Shown here in pieces: positions 19,452 to 31,795 of a DNA stretch of 64,000 bases. A model generated the notes under the pieces. It was not told the origin of the DNA, did not search any database, and saw only the letters and a program-made list of their open reading frames with translations. This stretch comes from Hyphomicrobiales bacterium (GTDB lineage Bacteria > Pseudomonadota > Alphaproteobacteria > Rhizobiales > RI-29). The translations under genes and the position numbers were made by a program. Within the stretch, counting starts at the first letter, position 1, and every line of letters starts with the position of its first letter. The stretch spans positions 183,785 to 247,784 of the forward strand of contig WGLQ01000008.1 in assembly GCA_016125495.1 (NCBI GenBank), in the 5' to 3' direction.

Positions 19452-19505
19452 TGCAATTCCATCAGGTTGGGGTGGGCTCGCGAGGCGTAAATGGCGGGCG
19501 CGGTC

Positions 19506-20894
19506 CTACGCCAGCATCCGCACCGGATCCTCGATGTAGGCCTTGAAGGCACCGAGCAGTTCGGCACCGAGCGCGCCATCGACCACACGGTGATCGCACG
19601 AGAGCGTGCAGCTCATCATGGTTGCAACCTTGGGCTGGCCACCGACCGCGATGATCCGCTCCTCGCCCGCCCCGACCGCGAGGATCGTCGCATGCGGCGG
19701 GTTGATGACGGCATCGAAGCGCTTGATGCCGAACATGCCGAGGTTCGAGATCGAGGTCGTTCCGCCCTGGTACTCGTGCGGCTTCAGCTTGCGGTCGCGG
19801 GCGCGGCCCGCGAGGTCCTTCATCTCGTTGGAAATCTCCGAAAGGGACTTCAAATCGGCGTGACGGATGAGCGGCGTGAAGAGCCCGCCCTCGACCGCAA
19901 CCGCCACCCCGACGTCGGCGCGCGTGTGCCGCAGCATGCCTTTTTCCGTCCACGTCGCGTTGGCATCCGGCACCGCCTTGAGCGCGAGCCCCATCGCCTT
20001 GATGATGAAATCGTTGACCGAGAGCTTGAAGCGCCCGTTCGCCCCGTCGTTCATGCGCTTGCGCGCAGCCAACAACTCGTCCAGCCGGCATTCGATCGAG
20101 AGATAGAAATGCGGGATGGTGAGCTTGGCCTCGGTGAGGCGCCGGGCGATCGTCTTCCTCATGTTGTCGTGCGGCACGACCTCGAAGCTGCCGGCCTCAT
20201 AGAGCGCCATCACCTTGTCGTCGGCCATCGGCGCGATGGTGGCAAGGAGACCCGAGGCGGTGGCTCCACTGGCGACCGCCGGGGCGGGAGCGGAAGCCGC
20301 GGCCGTCGCGCCACCCGGAACGGTCGCTACCGCAGACGCCGTCGCGGCGGGGCTCCTTGCCGCTCCCGATGCGAGCGCTGCCTCGACGTCCCGCTTGACG
20401 ATGCGCCCGTGCGGTCCGCTGCCCATGACGGCCGAGATCGCGATGCCGCCCGCCTCGGCGAGCCGCCTCGCGAGGGGAGATGAAAAAACGCGCGAGCCGT
20501 TTCCGGTGGCGGCTGCGCGCCCGCTCCGGGGCTCGGCCGGTGCTGGTGCCGAAGGCGCCGCCGGTGCTTTCGCTGGCGCGGGGCTGGCAGCTTGCGAAGG
20601 CGCTCCAGCCTTGGCGGTGGATGCGGATGCGGGTTTGGCTCCGGCCTCCTCGTCCTCGCCGAGCAGGAGGGCGATCTCGGTATTCACTTTCACCCCCTCG
20701 GTGCCCGCCGCAACCAGGATGCGCGCGACGGTCCCTTCGTCGACCGCCTCGACCTCCATGGTCGCCTTGTCGGTCTCGATCTCGGCGATGACGTCGCCCG
20801 AGCGCACCTTGTCGCCTTCCTTGACCAGCCACTTGGCGAGCGTTCCCTCCTCCATGGTAGGCGAGAGCGCGGGCATGAGTATCGGTGTCGGCAT
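19506..20894 (-). CDS. pdhC: Pyruvate dehydrogenase E2, dihydrolipoamide acetyltransferase
   Basis: 462 aa. The N-terminal lipoyl domain carries the lipoyl lysine in [16 protein letters not shown]. An Ala/Pro-rich linker leads to the peripheral subunit-binding domain ([34 protein letters not shown]). A second linker precedes the catalytic domain, which ends with the active-site motif [16 protein letters not shown]. The ATG at 20894 begins the lipoyl domain; five upstream codons are open but have no role. It forms the core of the complex with PdhA, PdhB and Lpd encoded on either side. Confidence 0.96.
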   Translation of the reverse strand: MPTPILMPALSPTMEEGTLAKWLVKEGDKVRSGDVIAEIETDKATMEVEAVDEGTVARILVAAGTEGVKVNTEIALLLGEDEEAGAKPASASTAKAGAPSQAASPAPAKAPAAPSAPAPAEPRSGRAAATGNGSRVFSSPLARRLAEAGGIAISAVMGSGPHGRIVKRDVEAALASGAARSPAATASAVATVPGGATAAASAPAPAVASGATASGLLATIAPMADDKVMALYEAGSFEVVPHDNMRKTIARRLTEAKLTIPHFYLSIECRLDELLAARKRMNDGANGRFKLSVNDFIIKAMGLALKAVPDANATWTEKGMLRHTRADVGVAVAVEGGLFTPLIRHADLKSLSEISNEMKDLAGRARDRKLKPHEYQGGTTSISNLGMFGIKRFDAVINPPHATILAVGAGEERIIAVGGQPKVATMMSCTLSCDHRVVDGALGAELLGAFKAYIEDPVRMLA

Positions 20895-20905
20895 GGCCTT
20901 GGTCC

Positions 20906-21058
20906 TCAATCGGTGCGGCCCGGCCCGGCCGGCGCGCCCTCGGGCGCGGCCTGCGGATCGGGAAGGGAAACGAACTCGTCGGGCGGAGAGGAAGAGACTG
21001 CGCGGGTCGACGCCGGGACGTCGGGACTGCCTTCTAATTTTCTCTCCTGATCAGCCAT
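20906..21058 (-). CDS. Candidate small protein between pdhB and pdhC
   Basis: An ORF of 50 codons from an ATG at 21058, starting [19 protein letters not shown] and ending [10 protein letters not shown]. It lies in the same direction as the pdh genes, 31 bp after the pdhB stop and 11 bp before the pdhC ATG, and fills almost the whole intergenic gap. The product is hydrophilic and Pro/Ser/Asp-rich with no membrane segment, so it is probably disordered. A GAGGA sits 12 bp before the ATG, slightly far. It could be a small partner of the complex, a leader that couples translation to pdhC, or chance. Confidence 0.35.
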   Translation of the reverse strand: MADQERKLEGSPDVPASTRAVSSSPPDEFVSLPDPQAAPEGAPAGPGRTD

Positions 21059-21089
21059 CTGCCGGGGTCCTCAGCACTCGTGCCGCGCC

Positions 21090-22523
21090 TCAAACGTAAA
21101 GCACCGCCTTGGCGGCCGCGACCACCTTGGCCGCGCTCGGCAACGCCAGCTTCTCGAGGTTGGCGGCATAGGGCATCGGCACGTCGGCACCGGTCACGCG
21201 GGTCGGCGGCGCATCGAGGTGGTCGAACGCCAGCTCCGTCACCCGTTGGCAGACCTCCGTGCCGACCGAGCAGACCGGCCAGCCTTCATCGACCGTCACC
21301 AAGCGGTTGGTGCGCCGAACACTTTCGATCACCGTCGCGATGTCCAGCGGGCGCAGCGTCCTCAGATCGATGACCTCGGCCTCGATCCCCTCGCCGGCCA
21401 GCGTCTCGGCCGCTTCGAGCGCATAGACCATGCCACGCGAATAGGCGACGATGGTCACCGCATCGCCCGCCCGCGCGATCCGCGCCTTGCCGATCGGCAC
21501 CAGCCAGTCGTCGACCTGCGGCACCTCGAAGGACTGGCCATAGAGCAACTCGTTCTCGAGGAACACGATCGGGTTGGGATCGCGGATCGACGACTTCAAG
21601 AGCCCTTTGGCGTCGGCGGCCGTATAGGGTGCGACGACTTTGAGCCCCGGCACGCTGGCATACCAGGATGAATAGTCCTGGCTGTGCTGGGCGGCCACCC
21701 GACTTGCCGCCCCGTTCGGCCCGCGAAACACGATCGGGCAACCCATCTGACCGCCAGACATGTAGAGTGTCTTGGCGGCCGAGTTGATGATGTGGTCGAT
21801 CGCCTGCATGGCGAAGTTGAAGGTCATGAACTCGACGATGGGCTTCAGGCCGGCGAAGGCCGCGCCGGTACCGACGCCGGCAAAGCCGTACTCCGTGATC
21901 GGCGTATCGATCACGCGGCGCGCGCCGAATTCCTCGAGCAGACCCTGTGTCACCTTGTAGGCGCCCTGATACTCCGCCACCTCCTCGCCCATCACGAACA
22001 CATCACCGTCGCGACGCATCTCCTCTGCCATGGCATCGCGCAGGGCCTCGCGAACGGTCATGGTGCGCATCACCGTGCCGCTGGCGAGGGCCGGCTCGGC
22101 GGCGGCCGGCACGACAGGTTCCGGCGCGTGCGCGATCCGTACTTCGGCTTCCTTGCCCATCGACGACACGGTCGCTGCGATCTCGAGCGTCTTGTCGGTT
22201 GCGGCAGGGGGCGCTTTGGCGGCGACCGCGGCCGGCGCACTACCCGGCACCGGAGAACGGACCCCGCCACCCATCACCTCGCCGTCCCCGAGAATGATCG
22301 CGATCGGCGTGTTGACTTTGACGCCCTCAGTGCCCGCTGCAACGAGCAATTTGCCGACACGCCCCTCGTCGACCGCCTCGACCTCCATGGTCGCCTTGTC
22401 AGTTTCGATCTCGGCGATCACGTCGCCCGCGCGGATGCTATCGCCCTCGCGCACCAGCCACTTGGAAAGCGTTCCCTCCTCCATGGTCGGAGAGAGCGCG
22501 GGCATCAGAATCTCTGTCGCCAT
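21090..22523 (-). CDS. pdhB: Pyruvate dehydrogenase E1 beta subunit with N-terminal lipoyl domain
   Basis: 477 aa. The first 80 residues are a lipoyl domain ([17 protein letters not shown]; lysine in [15 protein letters not shown]). A flexible linker of about 60 residues follows. The rest is the E1 beta transketolase-type domain ([49 protein letters not shown]). With PdhA it decarboxylates pyruvate. Fusion of a lipoyl domain to E1 beta is typical of alphaproteobacteria. The start at 22523 begins the lipoyl domain. Confidence 0.96.
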   Translation of the reverse strand: MATEILMPALSPTMEEGTLSKWLVREGDSIRAGDVIAEIETDKATMEVEAVDEGRVGKLLVAAGTEGVKVNTPIAIILGDGEVMGGGVRSPVPGSAPAAVAAKAPPAATDKTLEIAATVSSMGKEAEVRIAHAPEPVVPAAAEPALASGTVMRTMTVREALRDAMAEEMRRDGDVFVMGEEVAEYQGAYKVTQGLLEEFGARRVIDTPITEYGFAGVGTGAAFAGLKPIVEFMTFNFAMQAIDHIINSAAKTLYMSGGQMGCPIVFRGPNGAASRVAAQHSQDYSSWYASVPGLKVVAPYTAADAKGLLKSSIRDPNPIVFLENELLYGQSFEVPQVDDWLVPIGKARIARAGDAVTIVAYSRGMVYALEAAETLAGEGIEAEVIDLRTLRPLDIATVIESVRRTNRLVTVDEGWPVCSVGTEVCQRVTELAFDHLDAPPTRVTGADVPMPYAANLEKLALPSAAKVVAAAKAVLYV

Positions 22524-22589
22524 GTTGGTCGTGTCCTCCGGACTCCGCACGGGCGGAGACGAATGGGCTGAAGGGTTCGGGGCGGCCGC

Positions 22590-23648
22590 TCAGGCCTCGA
22601 TCAGTACGTCCGTCCAAAGCTCGCTCGGATCCGGCTCGGGGTCGGCCTGTGCGAAATCGGCCGAGGCGTTCACGATGACGCGGATCTCCTTGTCGATCTC
22701 CTTGAGTTCGTCCTCCGACACGCCGTGCTTGCCGATGAGTCGGTTGCGCACGCGCTCGATCGGATCCTGCTCCTCGCGCACCTTGTTGACCTCGTCGCGC
22801 GTACGGTATTTTGCCGGATCGGACATCGAGTGGCCGCGATAGCGGTAGGTCATCATCTCGAGCACGTAGGGCCCCTTGCCTTCGCGCGCGTGCCGCACGG
22901 CAATCTCACCCGCGGCCTTGACGGCGCGCACATCCATGCCGTCGACCTGCATGCCCTGGATGCCGAAGGCGGCGCCACGCGCCACCAGCTGCTCGGACTT
23001 GGCGGCCGCCCGTTTGACGGCCGTGCCCATCGCATAGCGGTTGTTCTCGATGACGAAGATCACCGGCAGGCTCCAGAGCGAGGCCATGTTGAAGCTCTCG
23101 TAGACCTGGCCCTGGTTGGCGGCGCCGTCGCCGAAGTAGGTGACGGCCACCTTGCCGTTGCCGCGATAGCGGTTGGCGAAGGCGAGGCCGGCCCCGAGCG
23201 GCACCTGGGCGGCGACGATTCCGTGACCGCCGTAGAAGGCCTTCTCCTTGGAGAACATGTGCATGGAGCCACCCTTGCCCTTGGAGTAGCCGCCGCGCCG
23301 CCCTGTCAACTCGGCCATGACGCCGTTGGCACTCATGCCGGTTGCCAGCATGTGCCCGTGATCGCGGTAGCCGGTGATCACCTGATCGCCTTCCTCGAGC
23401 GCCATCTGCATGCCGACGACGACCGCCTCCTGGCCGATGTAGAGGTGGCAGAAGCCGCCGATGAAGCCCATGCCGTAGAGCTGGCCGGCCTTTTCCTCGA
23501 AGCGTCGGATGAGCAGAATGTCGCGGTAGGCCGCCAGTTCCTCGGCGCGCGTCAGCTCGGCGAGCGGCCCGCCAGTGGCGGGGAGTTCACCGGCGCCATG
23601 GGTTGCGACTGCGGTGCGGGGGGCTTCGTCTGGGGACGACGCGGGCAT
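22590..23648 (-). CDS. pdhA: Pyruvate dehydrogenase E1 alpha subunit
   Basis: 352 aa. Thiamine diphosphate-dependent E1 alpha. The ThDP motif is GDGAANQGQVYESFNMASLW...ENN. GFIGGFCHLYIGQEAV and the phosphorylation-loop-like region RYRGHSMSDPAKYR are conserved. The ATG at 23648 has AGGAGTGG upstream; the open frame before it is not coding. The first 40 residues are poorly conserved and Ala/Pro-rich. It lies 77 bp after ftsB, the normal order in this class. Confidence 0.96.
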   Translation of the reverse strand: MPASSPDEAPRTAVATHGAGELPATGGPLAELTRAEELAAYRDILLIRRFEEKAGQLYGMGFIGGFCHLYIGQEAVVVGMQMALEEGDQVITGYRDHGHMLATGMSANGVMAELTGRRGGYSKGKGGSMHMFSKEKAFYGGHGIVAAQVPLGAGLAFANRYRGNGKVAVTYFGDGAANQGQVYESFNMASLWSLPVIFVIENNRYAMGTAVKRAAAKSEQLVARGAAFGIQGMQVDGMDVRAVKAAGEIAVRHAREGKGPYVLEMMTYRYRGHSMSDPAKYRTRDEVNKVREEQDPIERVRNRLIGKHGVSEDELKEIDKEIRVIVNASADFAQADPEPDPSELWTDVLIEA

Positions 23649-23725
23649 GACCACTCCTGAGCAAACGAAAGGGGGTGGCCCAGAAAATGCACGCTTCTGG
23701 AAGGCTGGCAAGCCCGACCGACCGC

Positions 23726-24070
23726 TCAATTGCTCGTGTTGGTTGCCTCGGGTAGCAACGGGCCTTCGCCGGGCGCCGGACGGATGACCAACCCGTTCGC
23801 CGGAGCCAGCCGGAGGATGCGGCGGGCCTGCTCGCCGAGCATGTCGGGGTCGATGCCTTCCGGGCGCAGCAGGGCCACATCGCGGCTCAACGTCCGGCGC
23901 ACGGCCTCGAGCTCATCCAGCTCGCGCTCGAGACGCCTGGCCTCGTGCTGGAGCTGGATGCGACGCTCGAAACCGTGCCTGCCGTGAACGGCATGGTAGG
24001 CGAAATAGCCGATCAGCCCGATACAGCAAAGCGAGACCAGGAAATGCCAGGACTGATGTCTTTCGCCCAT
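23726..24070 (-). CDS. ftsB: Septum formation initiator FtsB/DivIC family
   Basis: 114 aa. A single N-terminal membrane helix (about 9-26, FLVSLCCIGLIGYFAYHA) is followed by a heptad-rich coiled coil (about 33-65, LQHEARRLERELDELEAVRRTLSRDVALL) and the DPDMLGEQARRIL segment seen in FtsB proteins. It joins FtsL and FtsQ at the division site. Its place upstream of pdhA is typical for alphaproteobacteria, though here enolase is not adjacent. Confidence 0.9.
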   Translation of the reverse strand: MGERHQSWHFLVSLCCIGLIGYFAYHAVHGRHGFERRIQLQHEARRLERELDELEAVRRTLSRDVALLRPEGIDPDMLGEQARRILRLAPANGLVIRPAPGEGPLLPEATNTSN

Positions 24071-24252
24071 GATGATGTGACGCGCGACTATCCGATTGCT
24101 TCGCCGGGCGTTGCGCCCGACCCCCTCTCGATAGCACCGGTCCGGTTAAGCCGAGGTAAAGCGCTGGCCCGCTACGGCGCATAATTTGCCGCTGCGGTGA
24201 GATTGCACAGTGTTCGCAAGACGATCTCGGTCCGCGGACCCAACCGCACCCC

Positions 24253-25578
24253 TCACGTGCAGACGAATCTCAGGTCGTGGAACCGCGCGCGGAACACCGC
24301 GACGTCCTTTGCGACGGCGCCCGGATCGTTGTCCCTGAGACCGCGCGCGACGAGCCTCGCGAGTGCCGGCATCTCGGCTGGCCCCATGCCCCAGCGCACG
24401 ATCTCGGGCGTCCCCAGCCTCAGCCCATTGAGGTCGCCCGCGACCGGCGCGATCGGCAGCCCTATACCGCAGGCGAGCAGACCCGCCTCCCGCAGCCTGC
24501 GCGAGGCCGCCTGGCCGCCGCCGAAGGCCGCCGCCTCGATGGCCAGCTGGTGCGAGGTCGTCGCCGCACTGCCGCCCGGCCGATGGACAGGGAGCCCCTC
24601 GGCCTCGAGCGCCTCGGCGAGCGCCGCCGCCGTCGCCACCATCGTCCGCGCATAGTCCGCCCCGTGCACGCGCCAGTCGATCAGCGCCATCGCGAGCGCC
24701 GCGACCCGGCCGGCATCGAAATTGGCGGTCAGCCCCGGATAGGCGATGGCATCGAGTCGCTCGGCGAGCGCGGCGTCATTGGTGACTATCAGTCCGCCCG
24801 CCGGCCCGCCGACGCTCTTGTAGGTGCTCATCGTCATGAGGTGGGCGCCAGCCGCAAGCGGATCGGGCCAGGCGCGACCGGCGATCATGCCGCAGAGGTG
24901 GGCCGCATCGAAGAGGAGGTGGGCACCGACCCGATCCGCGATGGCCCGGATCTCGGAAACAGGGTGCGGCGCGAGATTGAGGCTGCCGCCGATCGTGATG
25001 AGGCGCGGGCGCACCTTGCCGGCGAGCGCCGCAAGAGCGGGAACGTCGACCGTATAACCATCCGCGCGCACGGGGGCGGCATGGATGGTGAGCCCATAGA
25101 GCCCGGCAGCGCCCGCGCCATGGTGCGTCACGTGCCCGCCGATCTCGGCAGGCGGGGCGATGATGACGTCGCCCGGCTTCGTCGTCGCCATGAAGGCATA
25201 GAGGTTGGCGAGTGCGCCCGAGGCGACCCGGACCTCGGCGAAACGGGCGGAAAAGACCTCGGCCGCGAGCGCCGCCGCGATCACCTCGATCTCTTCGATC
25301 GCCTCGAGGCCCATTTCGTATTTGGCGCCCGCATGGCCGAGCGAGGGGCGCGAGCCGAGCCCGGCCGAGAGCAGCGCCTCGGCGCGCGGGTTCATGACGT
25401 TGGTTGCGGGATTGAGGTTGATACAGTCGGCCTCGTGGATGGTCCGGTTGCGGCGGGCGAGCGCTTCGATGTGTCCGGCGAGGCTGGCGGACGGTGCGGC
25501 GGCGGTCGCCTCGGCAATGCGCGCCTCCAGCGCCTGGGAAACGTCAGGGATCCAGGGGCGGCGGTCGAGGTGGGTCAT
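24253..25578 (-). CDS. Serine hydroxymethyltransferase-like PLP enzyme
   Basis: 441 aa. The fold is that of the SHMT family: DCINLNPATNVMNPRAEALLSAGLGSRPS, GHAGAKYEMGLEAIEEIE, a DAAHLCGMIAG segment with the PLP Asp and His, and the PLP lysine in STYKSVGGPAGG. True GlyA reads THKTLRGPRGG there, and its YPGxRYYGG region differs as well. The protein is therefore a divergent paralog, possibly acting on another beta-hydroxy amino acid or an alpha-methylated serine. It is monocistronic on the minus strand, between ftsB and a permease. The specific substrate is unknown. Confidence 0.75.
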   Translation of the reverse strand: MTHLDRRPWIPDVSQALEARIAEATAAAPSASLAGHIEALARRNRTIHEADCINLNPATNVMNPRAEALLSAGLGSRPSLGHAGAKYEMGLEAIEEIEVIAAALAAEVFSARFAEVRVASGALANLYAFMATTKPGDVIIAPPAEIGGHVTHHGAGAAGLYGLTIHAAPVRADGYTVDVPALAALAGKVRPRLITIGGSLNLAPHPVSEIRAIADRVGAHLLFDAAHLCGMIAGRAWPDPLAAGAHLMTMSTYKSVGGPAGGLIVTNDAALAERLDAIAYPGLTANFDAGRVAALAMALIDWRVHGADYARTMVATAAALAEALEAEGLPVHRPGGSAATTSHQLAIEAAAFGGGQAASRRLREAGLLACGIGLPIAPVAGDLNGLRLGTPEIVRWGMGPAEMPALARLVARGLRDNDPGAVAKDVAVFRARFHDLRFVCT

Positions 25579-25822
25579 GGGGGATGCCTTGTGCCGGGAG
25601 CGCGTCCGAGGCGGGAAGGTGCGCGGTTGCAGCGCGCCCGCAACGGCAACCTAACCCGCCCGGGCGCCGGGGGCTAGGCGGGGTGGGGCGGGACTACGGC
25701 GGATGGAAAAGAGCGGTTGGTCGATGACGACCATCCACCGCTCGGGGGCTGGCGAGCGGTTTGCTCGAAGGGTGCGTGATGTCCCCAACGGCGGGCAATT
25801 CCGTCTCACCGGAGGGGCATTC

Positions 25823-27658
25823 CTATGTCGGCCAGACGAGCAGGATCATGGGCACGCCGACCAGCAAGACGATCACCTCCAGCGGCAGACCCAGCTGCCA
25901 ATAGTCTCCGAATCGGAAACCACCCGGACCGAGGATCAGCGTATTGTTCTGGTGCCCGATCGGGGTGAGGAAGGCACACGAAGCGCCGACCGCCACGGCC
26001 ATCAGGAACGAGTCCGCATTCACGCCGAGCTGCGCCGCGGCGCCGAGCGCGATCGGACACATCACCGCCGCTGTCGCGGCATTGTTCATGAAGTCCGACA
26101 GGATCATGGTCACGACGAGGATCAGCACCAGCGCAACGATGGCCGACTCGCCGGCAATGCCGCTGAGCAGCGCTTTCGCCATGACGTCGGCGGCGCCGGT
26201 CGATGCCATGGCTCCGGCAACCGGGATGAGCGCCGCCAGCAAGACGATCACCGACCAGTCGATGGCATCATAGAGGCGGCGCGCGGGCAGCACGCCGACC
26301 ACCACGGTGGCCAGCACACCGGCTGCGAACGCGATGGCAGCCGGCACGAGTCCGAAGGCCGCTCCGCCAACGGTGGCGACCATGATGGTCGCGGCCCACA
26401 GGGCCTTCCTGCGATCAGGAATTCTCAGTGGTCTCTGGGCCAGCGGCACGCAGCCGAAGCGATTGGCGAATTCGATGATGGCGTCCGGCGTCCCTTGCAT
26501 CAGGAGAACATCCCCATCCGCGATCGGAACGGAGCGCAACCGTGCCCCCGCGCGATGCCCCTCGCGGGCGATGGCCAGGAGGTTGATGCCGAAGCGCGTG
26601 CGCAAACGAACGTCGCTCGCCGAACGGCCGACGAGGTCGCTGCGCGGGCGGACCGCCAACTCCATCAAGACGACGTCGTCGGACTGGAGCGCCGCCAGCG
26701 GATTTGCGGCTCCCACCTTGCCAGCGGCTTTCTGGTCGCCCGCCGCCCCACTTGCCTCATCTCGATCGCGCACATCCGCCTCGAGCTTCAATTCCATGCT
26801 CGAAAGCGCCTTTGTCAGCGCCTCCGGCTCGGCCTCGATGATCAAGATGTCGCCGGCCCTCACCTCACGAAAGGGGCTCGGTGCCGGAATGCGCCGCTCG
26901 TTGCGGATCAGGCCGACGACCTGTGCGTCGGCATCGTTCAGCGTTATCTCGATCTCTCGCAGTGTCCTGCCGGCGGCCTTGGACGTCTCGGGTACCCGGG
27001 CTTCCGTCAGATAGGCTCCGGTCTCGAAACTATCGGCCCCTTTGCGCCGCCGGGTCGGAACGATCCGCCAGCCGATCAGCGCCAGGAAGAGGAGGCCGAT
27101 GACGAGCACGGGTACCCCGACAGGCGCGAAATCGAACATGGAGAAGCTCTGGCCGGTGCTTTGCGCGCGAAATCCGGACACGATGAGATTGGGTGGCGTC
27201 CCGATCAGCGTCGTCATGCCGCCGAGGATGGAGCCGAACGCAAGGGGCATCAAAGTCTTGCCCGGCGGCAGGTCGAGCCGATCCGCGACCTGCAAGGCGA
27301 CCGGCATCAACAGCGCCAGCGCACCGACGTTGTTCATGAAGCCGGAGAGGACAGCGGCAAAACCGGTGAGAGCCGCGATCGAGACAGTGGGCCCCGCCGC
27401 ACTCGGCAGAATGGCCCGCGTCAGGCCGTCGACCACGCCCGTCGCCAGCAAGACGCCGCTCAGAACGAGCACACAGGCAACCGTGATGACAGCAGGATGA
27501 CCAAAGCCCGAAAATGCGGCCCCGCTCGGTACGACGCCCGTCGCCACACACGCGAGCAGGGCCGCCAGGGCCACGACGTCGTGTCGCAACCGCCCCCAAA
27601 CGAACATGGCGACCGCCGCCGCGAGCACGGCGACAATGGTCATCTGATCTTGGGTCAT
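25823..27658 (-). CDS. SLC13 family permease with RCK-C domains
   Basis: 611 aa. Two blocks of hydrophobic helices (about residues 5-190 and 390-611) flank a soluble middle part with two TrkA-C/RCK-C-like domains (around RTLREIEITLNDADAQVVGLIRN and LAVRPRSDLVGRSASDVRLR). This layout is typical of the SLC13/DASS or SAC1-type anion permeases. SLC13 hallmark segments are the SGFMNNVGALALLMPVA and ILSDFMNNAATAAVMCPIALG repeats, each with the conserved Asn pair. The substrate could be sulfate, dicarboxylate or another anion and cannot be told from sequence. The ATG at 27658 is likely; other starts lie at 27643 and 27685. Confidence 0.88.
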   Translation of the reverse strand: MTQDQMTIVAVLAAAVAMFVWGRLRHDVVALAALLACVATGVVPSGAAFSGFGHPAVITVACVLVLSGVLLATGVVDGLTRAILPSAAGPTVSIAALTGFAAVLSGFMNNVGALALLMPVALQVADRLDLPPGKTLMPLAFGSILGGMTTLIGTPPNLIVSGFRAQSTGQSFSMFDFAPVGVPVLVIGLLFLALIGWRIVPTRRRKGADSFETGAYLTEARVPETSKAAGRTLREIEITLNDADAQVVGLIRNERRIPAPSPFREVRAGDILIIEAEPEALTKALSSMELKLEADVRDRDEASGAAGDQKAAGKVGAANPLAALQSDDVVLMELAVRPRSDLVGRSASDVRLRTRFGINLLAIAREGHRAGARLRSVPIADGDVLLMQGTPDAIIEFANRFGCVPLAQRPLRIPDRRKALWAATIMVATVGGAAFGLVPAAIAFAAGVLATVVVGVLPARRLYDAIDWSVIVLLAALIPVAGAMASTGAADVMAKALLSGIAGESAIVALVLILVVTMILSDFMNNAATAAVMCPIALGAAAQLGVNADSFLMAVAVGASCAFLTPIGHQNNTLILGPGGFRFGDYWQLGLPLEVIVLLVGVPMILLVWPT

Positions 27659-27873
27659 GAGTGCGTGGCCTTCCCGGTCATTCACAATCCAAGAGGTCAG
27701 GCAAACGGTTGGGCGTCAAGATTCTCGCCCTGTGGGATCGCCTGGTCGATCGAGCCGACACGCCCTCGCACACGTGCGTCACGATCGCGTGTGCGCGGCC
27801 GGCCGGGCAACGCGTCGCCCTCTTCGTGTTCCATTCGTCATGTCGAGCGACGAAAGCGAGAGGGAGCCCCGCC

Positions 27874-28506
27874 ATGCGAGCCGGATCACATTGGACTGGA
27901 CGATCGGACTTCGGCCGCTTGCGCTTGGCGCTGGCCGGCGGCTTGACCGCCATGTGTCTCGTTGCGACCGCGATCGCGGCCGAGGTCGGCGTCTCGGCGA
28001 GCAATGCCCGCCTCGAGACGACCCCCGGCAATGCCGGCGAGGCCCGCATCTTCCTCACCATTACCAACGCGACCGGGGCCGCCGACCGCCTCGTCGGTGC
28101 GGAATTGGACGCCAAACTGGGCGAGGGCGCGGCAGTCGCGATCGCCCCCGCCGTGGCGGCCGACGGAGCCGCCGAGGCCACCGCGACCGCCCCTGACGGG
28201 ATCGACATTCCCGCCGGCACGAGCCTCGAACTCAGGCCCGCGACGGCCCATCTCATCGCAACCGGCTTCAGCACCCCGACCGAGGCGAGCGGCGAAATCG
28301 CACTCACCTTGCGCTTCGAGCAGGCGGGTGAAATCGTGGTGACGGCACTCGTAACGCAGGCATCGACGACGGCCTCGGCCGCGCCGACCGCCGCGACCGT
28401 GGCGACGCCCTCCACCCCGCCACGCAAGACGACGCGCGCCCGCCGCGCCGAGAAGGCCGAGGCCCCGGCCCGCCGGAAGAAGCGCGCCAATCGGGGCAGC
28501 CACTGA
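27874..28506 (+). CDS. PCuAC-like protein lacking the copper ligands
   Basis: 210 aa. A signal peptide (about 1-35, ending AIAAEVGVS) is followed by a domain that aligns with the periplasmic copper chaperone PCu(A)C: IFLTITNATGAADRLVGAEL, GIDIPAGTSLELRPATAHLIATGF and IALTLRFEQAGEIVV. The family binds Cu(I) through HxM-type ligands. Here VELHEM is replaced by AVAIAPAV, and HVMLMGL by HLIATGF, so only one His survives. Copper transfer is unlikely. The last 45 residues are Ala/Pro then Lys/Arg-rich. AGGGAG precedes the ATG. No copper or cytochrome oxidase genes are nearby. Confidence 0.7.
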   Translation: MRAGSHWTGRSDFGRLRLALAGGLTAMCLVATAIAAEVGVSASNARLETTPGNAGEARIFLTITNATGAADRLVGAELDAKLGEGAAVAIAPAVAADGAAEATATAPDGIDIPAGTSLELRPATAHLIATGFSTPTEASGEIALTLRFEQAGEIVVTALVTQASTTASAAPTAATVATPSTPPRKTTRARRAEKAEAPARRKKRANRGSH

Positions 28507-28538
28507 GCCGCCAGGGCACGCCCGGCCGATAGGCTACT

Positions 28539-28552
28539 AGCCCGGCCGGGCT
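28539..28552. terminator. Palindromic hairpin between converging genes
   Basis: AGCCC-GGCC-GGGCT, a perfect 14-bp palindrome, lies in the 74-bp gap between the PCuAC-like gene and the 3' end of eno. It could end transcription from either side. No T-tract follows, so the call is weak. Confidence 0.35.
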
Positions 28553-28580
28553 CCGCCATCCCCGCGCCCAATGGCCCCCC

Positions 28581-31069
<2,489 letters not shown>

Positions 31070-31090
31070 GCGCCAAGGCGCATCGCCGCC

Positions 31091-31795
31091 TCAGGCGGTC
31101 GGCAGAGGCGAAAAATCCGTGTCCGTGTCGTAGTGGTCGATCCCCTCGGCCGACTTCAATGCCCCGACGACGACATAGGTGACGGGCGTCAGTGCCGCTT
31201 CGATGCCGACCTTGATGCAGTATTCGACCAGCATGATCGCCGGGATCAGCTCGTCCGGGATGAGGCCGGAGCCGAGAAAGGCGACGGGAAAGAAAATTAG
31301 CGTGTCGAAGCCCTGGCCGACCATGCTCGAGCCGATCGTCCGGGCATAGAGATGGCGGCCGGCCGTCGCGACTTTCATGCGCGCGAGCACGTAGGAATTG
31401 ACGAGTTCGCCAACCGCATAGGCGAGCATCGAGGCGAGCACGATCCGCCAGGTGGTGCCGAAGACCTTCTCATAGGCGCCCTGGTCACCCCACTCGCCCG
31501 CCGGCGGAAGGGCGACGACCAGCCACGCCATGGCGAGTGCGAAGCCGAGCGCCGCGAACCCGAGCCAAATGACGCGGCGCGCCCTGGCAAAGCCGTAGAC
31601 TTCCGTCAGCACGTCGCCGATCACGTAGGCGAGGGGGAAATAGAGGACGGCTGCCGAAAATGTGATGGTGCCGACCAGCGGAAGGCTCGCCTCGGTGATC
31701 TTGGCCGGACCGACGAGGTTGGAGGCGAGCAGCACGGCAACGAAGGCGACCGCGAGGACGTCGAGGTAGCGGGGCGCCTTGGCAGAACCGCTCAT
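31091..31795 (-). CDS. yhhQ: Queuosine precursor transporter YhhQ family
   Basis: 234 aa integral membrane protein with about six helices. It matches the VUT/YhhQ (QPTR) family: LDVLAVAFVAVLLASNLVGPAKI, the FPLAYVIGDVLTEVYGFARARRVIW signature, AYAVGELVNSYVLARMK and GQGFDTLIFFPVAFLG. Members import preQ0/preQ1 for queuosine synthesis. The ATG overlaps the stop of the upstream hydrolase gene (ATGA, 31792-31795), so the two are translationally coupled. No queuosine biosynthesis gene is seen nearby. Confidence 0.9.
   Translation of the reverse strand: MSGSAKAPRYLDVLAVAFVAVLLASNLVGPAKITEASLPLVGTITFSAAVLYFPLAYVIGDVLTEVYGFARARRVIWLGFAALGFALAMAWLVVALPPAGEWGDQGAYEKVFGTTWRIVLASMLAYAVGELVNSYVLARMKVATAGRHLYARTIGSSMVGQGFDTLIFFPVAFLGSGLIPDELIPAIMLVEYCIKVGIEAALTPVTYVVVGALKSAEGIDHYDTDTDFSPLPTA

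Noticed and set aside
25703..27946. Plus-strand frame of 747 codons over the SLC13 permease
   Set aside because: Mirror frame of the permease, rich in Arg/Asp/His with no family features.
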